This document shows, piece after piece, positions 6,658-14,198 of a DNA stretch of 22,053 bases. Numbering within the stretch: the first letter of the stretch is position 1; each line of letters starts with the position of its first letter. A program made the position numbers and the translations under genes. The notes under the pieces were generated by a model. That model searched no databases and was not told the DNA's origin. It was given only the letters and a program-made list of their open reading frames with translations. The stretch is from Legionella_A sp049239925 (GTDB lineage: Bacteria > Pseudomonadota > Gammaproteobacteria > Legionellales > Legionellaceae): positions 1 to 22,053 of the forward strand of contig JBMLTO010000057.1 of assembly GCA_049239925.1 (NCBI GenBank), written 5' to 3'.

Positions 6658-7518
6658 ATGACTACGATCGAGGTTGATTCATTAATAGGTTCGTCTACCT
6701 ATAGCATATTAACTGCTGAACAAATTGCTAAGCGTTTACGTTTAGAACTGAGCCATGATGAAATTATTGAAGCGCTGAAAAACTCGCACGGTTTATATTA
6801 TCAGTTGCTTCGTATTCCTTCACTTCATATTTTAAATGGTATTATCCTTCAGCAAGCATATGACTACCAAGTTTACCTGCAAAAACTGATGGTTGATTAT
6901 CTGCTATCTGAAGAATCATCCCAAGAAGATGGGCCAGCTGCAAGTATACGTCATGAATTAGAAATTCTAAGAAATGAACTAGTGACTATTAATGAGAAAT
7001 TTAGTTCTCTTGAGTATAATCAAAAAAAATTTATTACAAAAACTCAGTTAATTTCAATAGAGTTAACACAACAATTACAGAAAACAATAAAAGCGACAGC
7101 AAAAAAAATTAATCAACTATTTTATAAGCAGCAAATCATTAAAGAGGATTTGCAAGTGGAAAAAACAATTCGATCGGTATTGATTTATACCGATCGAGTA
7201 GACGCTAATAACATAGTGTTTTGGCAATTTCTGACTAATCAACTGGATCTTAGTCTATCAACTGGTTTACAAGAGCAGCTGCAAACGATATTGAGTGACT
7301 TGGATGCATATCACTTAAGTATTGAAAAAATTAATGCTGAATATTGGGAAGCAATCAAGAACCACAACGTAGAAATAAAAGAATACAGAAAAATATTGCA
7401 TCAATTTATACTTAAAGCGACAGATTGTATTAAGTTGTTACCAGGCTATCGATCAGATGACGTCAGTCAATCAATGCATCGGGCTGAATTAAATTTTGAT
7501 ATTAACTTAGGTGAGTAA
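6658..7518 (+). CDS. Uncharacterised coiled-coil protein
   Basis: I do not recognise this 286-aa protein. The N-terminal 85 residues look like a compact helical domain (LTAEQIAKRLRLELSHDEII has a winged-helix-like feel, but no family can be named). Residues about 95-175 are rich in Glu, Lys, Gln and Ile and predict a long coiled coil. The rest is helical with few glycines. No signal peptide or membrane span is visible. The ATG follows GAG with about 7 nt spacing, directly downstream of the fossil insertion sequence with its TATAAT. An unusual 11-bp perfect hairpin lies inside the gene at 7170-7197. The frame is intact over 287 codons with normal AT-rich codon use, so it is probably a real gene. 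A structural, regulatory or secreted role cannot be distinguished. Confidence 0.78.
   Translation: MTTIEVDSLIGSSTYSILTAEQIAKRLRLELSHDEIIEALKNSHGLYYQLLRIPSLHILNGIILQQAYDYQVYLQKLMVDYLLSEESSQEDGPAASIRHELEILRNELVTINEKFSSLEYNQKKFITKTQLISIELTQQLQKTIKATAKKINQLFYKQQIIKEDLQVEKTIRSVLIYTDRVDANNIVFWQFLTNQLDLSLSTGLQEQLQTILSDLDAYHLSIEKINAEYWEAIKNHNVEIKEYRKILHQFILKATDCIKLLPGYRSDDVSQSMHRAELNFDINLGE
7170..7197. repeat. Perfect 11-bp inverted repeat inside a gene
   Basis: TCGATCGGTAT, the loop TGATTT and ATACCGATCGA form a perfect 11-bp stem with a 6-nt loop, within codons for TIRSVLIYTDRV. A stem this long is uncommon in coding DNA. It could be an mRNA hairpin, a protein-binding dyad or chance. Confidence 0.6.
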
Positions 7519-7540
7519 CTTATAGCATTTAGGAATCATC

Positions 7541-7963
7541 ATGAATATACATGCCGTTGTTGGATTGGCCATCAGTATATGGGCATTATCTGCTTTAGCA
7601 AATGATTGTATTGATAATGCTACAAACCAAATGCAGATGAGTGAATGTACTGATAATGAGTTCAAACGAAAAGATAGCGAATTAAATAAAATTTATCAAC
7701 AAATACAAAAAAAATATCAACAGGATCAAGTATTTATAGATAAATTAAAACGAGCACAACGCGCATGGCTCGCATTTCGTGATGCTCAATTAGAGATGTT
7801 ATATCCTCACAAAGAAGATTCGTCATACTATGGATCCTCTCTAGATATGTGTACAAAAATTGAGCTTACAAGTCTAACAGTTGAGCGCATTAAGACTCTT
7901 AAACGGTGGTTAGCTGCTCATGAAGACAATGATAGTTGCTCTGGCTCAATCGAGTCTGCATAG
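7541..7963 (+). CDS. LprI-like (DUF1311) exported protein
   Basis: This small exported protein belongs to the LprI N-terminal/DUF1311 family, named after a mycobacterial lysozyme inhibitor. The pattern is seen directly. A hydrophobic leader ends ALSALA before NDC (likely cleavage after residue 20). The family core follows: QMQMSECTDNEFKRKDSELN, KIYQQI, then LKRAQRAWLAFRDAQ. The four cysteines in the predicted mature chain (23, 36, 104, 133) suggest two disulfides in the periplasm. At 140 aa it has the usual length. AGGAA sits 6 nt before the ATG. The leader has only His4 as a possible charged residue near the start, so it is a weak signal peptide. It follows the coiled-coil gene by 22 bp and may share its transcript. 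Function in lysozyme inhibition is inferred from the family name only. Confidence 0.82.
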   Translation: MNIHAVVGLAISIWALSALANDCIDNATNQMQMSECTDNEFKRKDSELNKIYQQIQKKYQQDQVFIDKLKRAQRAWLAFRDAQLEMLYPHKEDSSYYGSSLDMCTKIELTSLTVERIKTLKRWLAAHEDNDSCSGSIESA

Positions 7964-8027
7964 TAAGATCTGATAAGAGCTCAGCAAATTTTTCCAATAC
8001 TCTTTCCTACAACCTATTAAGTTAGTG

Positions 8028-8033
8028 TATAAT
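8028..8033 (+). promoter_or_regulatory. Candidate ndk -10 box
   Basis: A perfect TATAAT is preceded by GTG. The -35 region is poor (best TTCCTA at 8004-8009, 18-bp spacing). Transcription would start near 8040, leaving a leader of about 27 nt to the ndk ATG at 8067. Confidence 0.4.
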
Positions 8034-8066
8034 TTAGCCTTTTAATTTTAAATGAATGGAGTTGCA

Positions 8067-8495
8067 ATGTCTAAACAATTAACATTATCAATTATTAAGC
8101 CAGATGCTGTGGCTAAATCAGTGATTGGTGAGATTTATAGCCGATTTGAGAAAGCTGGTTTAAAAATTGCCGCCGCTAAAATGATGCATTTATCTCGAGC
8201 TCAAGCTGAAGCTTTCTATGATATTCATAAAAGCCGACCATTTTTCAATGATTTAGTTAATTTTATGATTAGTGGTCCTGTTATGATTCAAGTGTTATCA
8301 GGCAATGATGCGATTGCTAAAAATAGAGAGTTAATGGGGGCTACTAATCCGAAGGAAGCAGCACCAGGAACTATCCGTGCAGATTTTGCTGATAGTATTG
8401 ATGCTAATGCGGTGCACGGTTCTGATAGCAGTGAAACAGCTGCGCAAGAAATTTCATTTTTCTTTGCACCTCACGATATTTGTAATCAGGCGTAA
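8067..8495 (+). CDS. ndk: Nucleoside diphosphate kinase
   Basis: This cytosolic enzyme passes the gamma-phosphate of ATP to nucleoside diphosphates through a phosphohistidine. The family signature is plain: the start MSKQLTLSIIKPDAV, then FYDIHKSRPFF, MISGPV, GATNPKEAAPGTIRADF and the active His117 in NAVHGSDS. From ATG 8067 it has 142 aa, the normal length. An upstream in-frame ATG (8052) would add MNGVA but leaves no ribosome-binding site; TGGAG lies 6 nt before 8067, so 8067 is chosen. It heads the conserved run ndk-rlmN-pilW-rodZ-hisS, with rlmN starting 21 bp downstream. Confidence 0.97.
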   Translation: MSKQLTLSIIKPDAVAKSVIGEIYSRFEKAGLKIAAAKMMHLSRAQAEAFYDIHKSRPFFNDLVNFMISGPVMIQVLSGNDAIAKNRELMGATNPKEAAPGTIRADFADSIDANAVHGSDSSETAAQEISFFFAPHDICNQA

Positions 8496-8516
8496 TGAAT
8501 TCGTTAGAGGTGAATA

Positions 8517-9644
8517 ATGACTGAAAAAGTTAATTTGCTTGATTATAATCTTCAGCAAATGCGCCAATTTTTTGTTGAATTAGGCGAGAAGCCTTATAGA
8601 GCTCAGCAAGTCATGCAGGCGGTACATCAATTTGGTGTTCATGATTTTTCAAGAATCAACAATTTTAGTAAACAATTACGGCAACAGCTGTCGTTAATTG
8701 CTGACATTCGCCTCCCAGAGATTATCAGTTCGCAACAATCCAGTGATGGAACGCACAAATGGTTACTTAAGCTGGATTGTGGTAATGCAATTGAAACCGT
8801 GTTCATACCTGAAATGAAACGTGGAACGCTCTGCATTTCATCACAAGTCGGTTGTGCTTTAAACTGTAGTTTTTGTTCTACTGCAAAACAAGGCTTTAAC
8901 CGTAATTTACATACCAGTGAAATTATTGGACAACTTTGGATAGCTGTACGTGAGCTATCCAAGCAGCAGGGCATTCATGATAAAAGGATAACCAATGTGG
9001 TGATGATGGGGATGGGTGAACCATTGCTCAATTTTGATAATGTGGTTAGAGCAATGGACATCATGATGGATGATTTTGCTTATGGTCTGTCAAAACGCCG
9101 TGTGACACTCAGTACTTCTGGAGTTATTCCAGAAATGATTCGCTTACGAGATAGTAGCCCTGTTTCTTTAGCGGTGTCGCTTCATGCGCCAAACGATGAT
9201 TTGCGCGATCAATTGGTTCCGATCAACAAAAAATATCCATTGGCAATGCTCATGGATGTTTGCCGAAGCTACTTTGCTAACGAACATAAGCGGGTCGTAA
9301 CTTTTGAATACGTTATGTTAAAAGGTGTCAATGATCAGTTGCAACACGCCGATGAGTTGATTCAGTTACTGAAAAATGTGCCAGCAAAAGTGAATTTGAT
9401 TCCATTTAATCCTTTTCCGTTGACTGAATATCAACGTTCATCCCTCCAAACAATAAATGCTTTTAGACATAGGCTAATGGAAAATGGTATAAATACGATT
9501 ACCCGCAAAACAAGAGGGGATGATATTGACGCAGCATGCGGGCAATTAGCTGGTGATGTCAATGATCGAACAAGCCGTTCCCAACGTTGGCATAAGCTGC
9601 ATTTTCACCGAAATGTAGCAGTAACTAAGACGGTTGTTTCATAG
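8517..9644 (+). CDS. rlmN: Dual-specificity 23S rRNA/tRNA adenine-C2 methyltransferase
   Basis: RlmN is a radical-SAM enzyme that methylates C2 of A2503 in 23S rRNA and A37 in some tRNAs. The iron-sulfur triad is Cys113, Cys117 and Cys120 (CALNCSFCSTAKQGFNRN). The two cysteines of the methyl-transfer mechanism are Cys106 (RGTLCISSQ) and Cys341 (AACGQLAGD). The SAM-binding MMGMGEPLLN and the VSLHAPND strand are present. At 375 aa it matches the family (384 in E. coli). AGAGGTG precedes the ATG by 5-6 nt. It occupies its usual place between ndk and the pilW/rodZ genes. Confidence 0.97.
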   Translation: MTEKVNLLDYNLQQMRQFFVELGEKPYRAQQVMQAVHQFGVHDFSRINNFSKQLRQQLSLIADIRLPEIISSQQSSDGTHKWLLKLDCGNAIETVFIPEMKRGTLCISSQVGCALNCSFCSTAKQGFNRNLHTSEIIGQLWIAVRELSKQQGIHDKRITNVVMMGMGEPLLNFDNVVRAMDIMMDDFAYGLSKRRVTLSTSGVIPEMIRLRDSSPVSLAVSLHAPNDDLRDQLVPINKKYPLAMLMDVCRSYFANEHKRVVTFEYVMLKGVNDQLQHADELIQLLKNVPAKVNLIPFNPFPLTEYQRSSLQTINAFRHRLMENGINTITRKTRGDDIDAACGQLAGDVNDRTSRSQRWHKLHFHRNVAVTKTVVS

Positions 9645-9670
9645 GTGTTTTTAATTGTTCTATTCGCAGT

Positions 9671-9676
9671 TATAAT
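9671..9676 (+). promoter_or_regulatory. Candidate pilW -10 box
   Basis: A perfect TATAAT follows rlmN; the -35 region (TTTTTA, 9648-9653) is poor. The implied start near 9683 lies only about 3 nt before ATG 9686 but fits a start at TTG 9710, so this box bears on the choice of the pilW start. Confidence 0.35.
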
Positions 9677-9685
9677 AAAAAGCTA

Positions 9686-10486
9686 ATGTATACCCGATGT
9701 GAGTTTCTATTGAAAATTCGTGTACTATTAATTTGTGGATTTGTACTGTTGATTTCTTGCCAACGATCGCACGAGATAACAGTTGAACAGCGAGAAACGA
9801 ATAGCAAAATTAATAATAAGGAAGCCTCTTCGTACAATACCCAATTGGGATTAGCCTACTTAAAACAAGGGAATCGGCCGCGTGCCAAACATAAATTATT
9901 ACTAGCGATGGCTCAGGATCCAAATTCACCATCCGTAAATGCCAGCATGGGATATTATTTAGAGCAAAGCGGAGAAATAGCTGAAGCAAAGCGTTATTAT
10001 TTGAAAGCGATTAGTTTGTCGTCTGCTGATGGTGCCCAATTAAATAACTATGGTGCTTTTTTATGTCGGCAAAAGCAGTACCACGATGCTGAAAAATATT
10101 TCCTACAAGCGACTAGAGATCCACATTATGAACATACAGCCGGTGCCTATGAAAATGCGGGCTTATGTGCTTTAGCAATACCTGATTATTCCAAAGCTAG
10201 CTTATATTTCAGCAAAGCTTTAGAACAAGATCCGTCTCGCAGAGAGTCACTGATTGAATTTATTAAAATTAAATTAAGATATCGACAAGGCGAACAAGCT
10301 CTCGCTTATGTGCATAAATATGCCGATCAATCCTTAAATGATTTAACGCTATTGAATTTAGCAATTAAAGCAGCTTTACAGGCAAGAAAGCCAGCAATTG
10401 CCGCAAGTTACCGTATGCGCTTGCAACAGATAACACCATTTTCGGCCAATTCCGGAGTAACAACAAATGATACCCTCAACAGTTGA
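9686..10486 (+). CDS. pilW: Type IV pilus biogenesis lipoprotein PilW (PilF)
   Basis: This outer-membrane TPR lipoprotein helps the PilQ secretin assemble and stabilises type IV pili. The leader ends in the lipobox LISC (Cys25). TPR-like repeats follow: TQLGLAYLKQGNRPRAKHKL, MGYYLEQSGEIAEAKRYYLK, NNYGAFLCRQKQYHDAEKYF and ASLYFSKALEQDPSRRE. The length of 266 aa is typical. The start is uncertain: ATG 9686 has no Shine-Dalgarno, while TTG 9710 has GTGAG 8 nt upstream, fits the candidate promoter and gives the compact signal MKIRVLLICGFVLLISC. The 3' end overlaps rodZ by 20 bp. Its partners pilB, pilC and pilD are about 6 kb downstream on the other strand. Confidence 0.88.
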   Translation: MYTRCEFLLKIRVLLICGFVLLISCQRSHEITVEQRETNSKINNKEASSYNTQLGLAYLKQGNRPRAKHKLLLAMAQDPNSPSVNASMGYYLEQSGEIAEAKRYYLKAISLSSADGAQLNNYGAFLCRQKQYHDAEKYFLQATRDPHYEHTAGAYENAGLCALAIPDYSKASLYFSKALEQDPSRRESLIEFIKIKLRYRQGEQALAYVHKYADQSLNDLTLLNLAIKAALQARKPAIAASYRMRLQQITPFSANSGVTTNDTLNS

Positions 10487-11015
10487 TTTAGACAAACGAT
10501 CACAACAAAAGCCTGGTGCTCAATTAGCAGCCAATAGAGAATTGAAAGGGGTTAGCAAGGAGTATATAGCAAACAAATTACATCTACGCTTGTCGTTAAT
10601 TGAGGCTTTAGAAGCAGATGATTATAAAAACATGGCTGAACCAGTATTTATAAAAGGTTATATTCGTGCTTATGCAGGACTTTTACAAATAGAACCAGAA
10701 CCCCTTATAACAAGTTTTAATTTAATACACGTTCCTGAAAAGAAAATTGAAAAAGCGCTATGGCAAAGCCGACGAGAGACCCACAAAATAGAGCATGCTA
10801 TTCGTTGGTTAACCAGCCTATTTGCTCTAGGGGTCTTAATTGCTATTGCTGTCTGGTGGAATAAAAGCAAAGAAAATGAGCGTATATTGCCTGCAACGGT
10901 TGTAGAAAATGAAATGATACCTTTGAAGTCTGATCATGATATTAGGGTCACTGATCTGTCTAAGATGCACTCTTTGCTATCGTCTGGACATCAAAACGAT
11001 TCACAGGAGCAATAG
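10467..11015 (+). CDS. rodZ: Short RodZ-like cell-shape protein
   Basis: RodZ links the MreB cytoskeleton to the elongation machinery. Residues 16-80 form the cytoplasmic helix-turn-helix domain (GAQLAANRELKGVSKEYIAN, LIEALEADDYKNMAEPVFIKG, YIRAYAGLL). A juxtamembrane basic stretch and one membrane span (about 111-131) follow. Only about 50 periplasmic residues remain; the usual DUF4115 beta domain is missing, making 182 aa against 337 in E. coli. The HTH that contacts MreB is intact, so the protein may still work. ATG 10467 lies inside the end of pilW, with GGAG about 11 nt upstream. The stop codon is followed within 2 nt by the hisS start, whose ribosome-binding site sits inside rodZ. The ispG gene that usually lies here is absent. 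Confidence 0.85.
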   Translation: MIPSTVDLDKRSQQKPGAQLAANRELKGVSKEYIANKLHLRLSLIEALEADDYKNMAEPVFIKGYIRAYAGLLQIEPEPLITSFNLIHVPEKKIEKALWQSRRETHKIEHAIRWLTSLFALGVLIAIAVWWNKSKENERILPATVVENEMIPLKSDHDIRVTDLSKMHSLLSSGHQNDSQEQ

Positions 11016-11016
11016 G

Positions 11017-12294
11017 GTGGCTGAGCGAATCCAAGCAATACGTGGAATGAATGATATAGTACCTGCGCAATCTCAGGCTTGGCAAAACATACAAAAGGTT
11101 TTGATGCAATGTTTAACTCAGTATGGTTATCAAGAAATACGCATGCCTATTGTTGAGAACACACAGCTTTTCAAACGAACTATTGGAGAAGTTACGGATA
11201 TCATTGAAAAAGAAATGTATAGTTTTATCGATCTCAATGGTGATAGTCTCACATTAAGGCCAGAGGGAACTGCTGGTTGTGTTCGTGCCTGTTTAGAACA
11301 TGGTCTTTTATATAACCAACAGCAAAAACTTTGGTATTGTGGTCCTATGTTTCGTCATGAAAAGCCTCAAAAGGGCCGTTATCGACAGTTTCACCAATTT
11401 GGAGTCGAGGTTTTCGGTATTAAAGGTGTTGCCATTGAGTTAGAATTGATTGCAATTTGTCGTCGATTATGGAATTCTCTTGGCATAGCTAATGCGTTGC
11501 AACTAGAAGTCAATACTTTAGGAAATTTAGAAGAGCGTCAACGATACCGTAACTTGTTGGTTAGTTATTTTAAACCCAATGTTGATAAACTAGATGCTGA
11601 TAGCAAACGGCGTTTAGAATCAAATCCTCTGAGAATTCTAGATAGTAAAAATCCAGCGATGCAAGACTTGCTGGCCGAAGCGCCACAACTGTTGGATGTT
11701 GTGAGTGATGATAGCAAAAAACATTTTAATGATTTTTGTTCAGGACTTACTTCGTTAGGCATACCATATGTGATCAATCCACGATTAGTTCGAGGTCTTG
11801 ATTATTATGGACATACTGTATTTGAATGGGTAACAGATAAACTCGGTAGTCAATCTACCATCTGTGCAGGTGGTCGTTTTGACACATTAATTGAGCAGTT
11901 AGGTGGTGAGCCAACACCTGCAGTTGGTTTTGCACTTGGTCTTGAGCGCCTCATATTACTTAGAGATTCACTAATAGTGTCATCTAAGCAAGAGCAACCT
12001 CGTTCGATTTTCGTGATTGCTGCTAATGAGATGGCATTGCTGAGGGCATTAAGCATTGCAGAAGATATTCGCAATGCTCATCCTGGTTTGCAAGTTTTGC
12101 TAAATACTGCTGCAGGAGGGCTAAAAAGCCAGTTTAAAAAGGCAGATAAGAGTGGTGCACGCCTAGCATTGATCATCGGTGAGGATGAGCTGTTGCAGAA
12201 AACCATCAGCATTAAAGCGTTGCGTGAGCATCAAGAGCAAAAAACTATCCCCCAACAAGAATTAAATTATTATCTTGAAGATTATTTCAGGTGA
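11017..12294 (+). CDS. hisS: Histidine-tRNA ligase
   Basis: This class II aminoacyl-tRNA synthetase charges tRNA-His with histidine in the cytosol. Landmarks are the start AERIQAIRGMNDI, motif 2 MFRHEKPQKGRYRQFHQFG (with Arg113), the histidine-specific LVRGLDYYG with catalytic Arg259, and motif 3 GFALGLERL. The C-terminal anticodon-binding domain (about 325-425) follows. GTG 11017 is chosen as start: AGGAG lies 7 nt upstream, the protein then has 425 aa (424 in E. coli), and it begins just after the rodZ stop. The frame stays open further upstream, but that would overlap rodZ and add an unrelated 27-residue tail. The end abuts the yfgM-like gene. Confidence 0.97.
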   Translation: MAERIQAIRGMNDIVPAQSQAWQNIQKVLMQCLTQYGYQEIRMPIVENTQLFKRTIGEVTDIIEKEMYSFIDLNGDSLTLRPEGTAGCVRACLEHGLLYNQQQKLWYCGPMFRHEKPQKGRYRQFHQFGVEVFGIKGVAIELELIAICRRLWNSLGIANALQLEVNTLGNLEERQRYRNLLVSYFKPNVDKLDADSKRRLESNPLRILDSKNPAMQDLLAEAPQLLDVVSDDSKKHFNDFCSGLTSLGIPYVINPRLVRGLDYYGHTVFEWVTDKLGSQSTICAGGRFDTLIEQLGGEPTPAVGFALGLERLILLRDSLIVSSKQEQPRSIFVIAANEMALLRALSIAEDIRNAHPGLQVLLNTAAGGLKSQFKKADKSGARLALIIGEDELLQKTISIKALREHQEQKTIPQQELNYYLEDYFR

Positions 12295-12310
12295 TTGTAG
12301 GAGACATATC

Positions 12311-12958
12311 ATGTCAGTTTATATGACTGAAAAAGAGCAATTAGATATTATAAAAAAATGGTGGCAACGTCACAGCAATACAGTGACCTTGATTGCGTCC
12401 ATTATATTATTATTAGTTGCTGGACTTAAATATTGGTATTGGCATCAACAAAAGTCTACACAACAAGCGTCTAATACTTATGAACAGATGATGGTGGCTT
12501 TCTCCAATAAAGATAATAAAAGTACGCGTGCCTATGCTAATCAATTACTTAAAGAGCATAACAACAGCATATACGCTGATGCAGCTCGTCTGACGTTAGC
12601 CAAGCTTTTTATAGAACATGCAAAGTTTAGTGATGCACAAACGCAGTTACGTTATGTTGCAGAGCATTCTAGCACTAGTGCTATCCAACAAATTGCTAAA
12701 CTAAGAATTGCAAGATTACTGATTGCTGAAAAATCATATGAAAAGGCCTTAGAACAGTTGGACGTGGTTAATCCTGCATATGACTCTTTAATTAATGAAA
12801 TCAAAGGTGATATTTATGCTGCAACCGGTTTATACCAGCAAGCGATAGCATCCTATCGAACAGCAATTGAGCAAGCGCAATCCAAAGGCATAACCAATAT
12901 TTTTCTTGAAATGAAGACTAGCGACATGGCGGCATTAACAAGCGCAGAAAAAAGTTAG
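12311..12958 (+). CDS. yfgM: YfgM-like ancillary SecYEG translocon subunit (TPR)
   Basis: YfgM is a single-span inner-membrane protein with a periplasmic TPR domain that works beside PpiD at the SecYEG exit. This 215-aa protein has the family layout: the N-terminal TEKEQLDIIKKWWQRHSNTV, a membrane helix at about 24-44, then TPR-like helices (AARLTLAKLFIEHAKFSDAQ, LRIARLLIAEKSYEKALEQL, IKGDIYAATGLYQQAIASYR). ATG 12311 is chosen because AGGAG sits 7 nt before it; an in-frame ATG at 12275 lies inside hisS with no such site. Its place between hisS and bamB is the classic one and strongly supports the call. Confidence 0.9.
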   Translation: MSVYMTEKEQLDIIKKWWQRHSNTVTLIASIILLLVAGLKYWYWHQQKSTQQASNTYEQMMVAFSNKDNKSTRAYANQLLKEHNNSIYADAARLTLAKLFIEHAKFSDAQTQLRYVAEHSSTSAIQQIAKLRIARLLIAEKSYEKALEQLDVVNPAYDSLINEIKGDIYAATGLYQQAIASYRTAIEQAQSKGITNIFLEMKTSDMAALTSAEKS

Positions 12959-13036
12959 TATGAATGCAGTATCTGATGAGTAAGCGATATCGAAACTCTT
13001 GTGGCTAGTAAATTTAATTGAGGTTTAATTTGTTTT

Positions 13037-14185
13037 ATGATGAAAAGATGCATACTGTTAAGTTTGGGTCTATTCCTACAATCTTGTAGCCATATAGATG
13101 ATTATCTATTAGGTAAAGATAATATAAAGAATGAAACACCATTAGTGAACACTACGCCTTTAAGTGAGCTAAGAGAAAAATGGTTCATTGTCACTGGTAA
13201 TGCGAACAATGATGTTAGCAATATTAAATTAAAACCGGTTATTGTCAGTGATAATATTTATGCTGCCACCCCGGATGGATCTGTTCAAGCACGGGATAGA
13301 CGCACAGGCAAATTGATATGGTCTAAAAAAATACAAAAATCAATAATTAGTGGCTTAGCTATTGGTCAGGGATATATTGCTGTTACGACAAGTACGGCTA
13401 AGTTGGTTTTACTGAAACAAGACCAAGGTCAAGATGTTTGGCAAGTTAATCTGGCAGCAGAAGCAATATCGAATCCAATTATTTATCAAAATAGGGTTAT
13501 TATTAAAACGATTAATGGTAATTTATATGCATTTAATTTACTAAATGGAACACGTCTCTGGGTTAATGAGCACGGAGCACCGCCTATTAGCATGAAAGTC
13601 AGCTCATCACCTGTCATTGCAGAACAGCAAATATTAGCAGGCTTTTCTGATGGTAAGCTTGACGCTGTTAATTTGCACAATGGCAATTTGATTTGGCAAC
13701 GCAGCATTAACTACCCTCGCGGGGCGAGTGATATAGACCGACTTATTGGCATCGATGCCGACCCAGTGGTGATTAATCACAAGCTTTATCTGGCAACCTA
13801 CCAAGGCTATATAGGTGCTTTGTCATTAAAGACTGGTCAATTTATCTGGAAAAAATCCGTATCAACCTATAAGAATTTTATAATAGATCAAAATTTACTG
13901 TACATAACTGATAGCGATGATGTAATTTGGGCCTTCAGATTGAAAGATGGTCGTGTTCAATGGAAACAACCAGCTTTGCAAGGACGTCGAGTTACAGAGC
14001 CTGCAATGTTTAGACATCAATTGGTCGTAGGCGATAAGAGCGGTTATCTTCATATACTGTCTACGGAGACAGGAAAATTTGTTTCACGTAATAAATTATC
14101 AGGATCGATCGTTGTCGCTCCTGTCGCGACTAGCAATAATTTATATGTTCTTACCAGCAATGGCAAATTGTATAATTTAGTATAG
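13037..14185 (+). CDS. bamB: Outer-membrane protein assembly factor BamB
   Basis: BamB is the beta-propeller lipoprotein of the BAM complex that inserts beta-barrel proteins into the outer membrane. A short leader ends in the lipobox-like LQSC (Cys17), with Gln at the -2 position being unusual. The chain then carries repeated PQQ-like propeller blades, each with a G.L.W signature: DRRTGKLIWSKKI, KQDQGQDVWQVNL, NLLNGTRLWVNE, NLHNGNLIWQRS, SLKTGQFIWKKS and RLKDGRVQWKQ. At 382 aa it is close to E. coli BamB (392). ATG 13040 (MKRC) is an equally possible start; GAGG is about 13 nt upstream. Synteny hisS-yfgM-bamB-der confirms it. Confidence 0.95.
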   Translation: MMKRCILLSLGLFLQSCSHIDDYLLGKDNIKNETPLVNTTPLSELREKWFIVTGNANNDVSNIKLKPVIVSDNIYAATPDGSVQARDRRTGKLIWSKKIQKSIISGLAIGQGYIAVTTSTAKLVLLKQDQGQDVWQVNLAAEAISNPIIYQNRVIIKTINGNLYAFNLLNGTRLWVNEHGAPPISMKVSSSPVIAEQQILAGFSDGKLDAVNLHNGNLIWQRSINYPRGASDIDRLIGIDADPVVINHKLYLATYQGYIGALSLKTGQFIWKKSVSTYKNFIIDQNLLYITDSDDVIWAFRLKDGRVQWKQPALQGRRVTEPAMFRHQLVVGDKSGYLHILSTETGKFVSRNKLSGSIVVAPVATSNNLYVLTSNGKLYNLV

Positions 14186-14198
14186 AGAGTTCGTTCTT

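Noticed and set aside
8052..8066. Upstream in-frame start for ndk
   Set aside because: It would add five residues not found in the family and destroys the good TGGAG spacing to ATG 8067.
10936..11016. 27-residue N-terminal extension of hisS
   Set aside because: It overlaps rodZ in another frame and is unrelated to histidyl-tRNA synthetases; GTG 11017 has the ribosome-binding site.
12275..12310. Upstream start for the yfgM-like gene inside hisS
   Set aside because: ATG 12311 has a well-spaced AGGAG and gives the normal family N-terminus.
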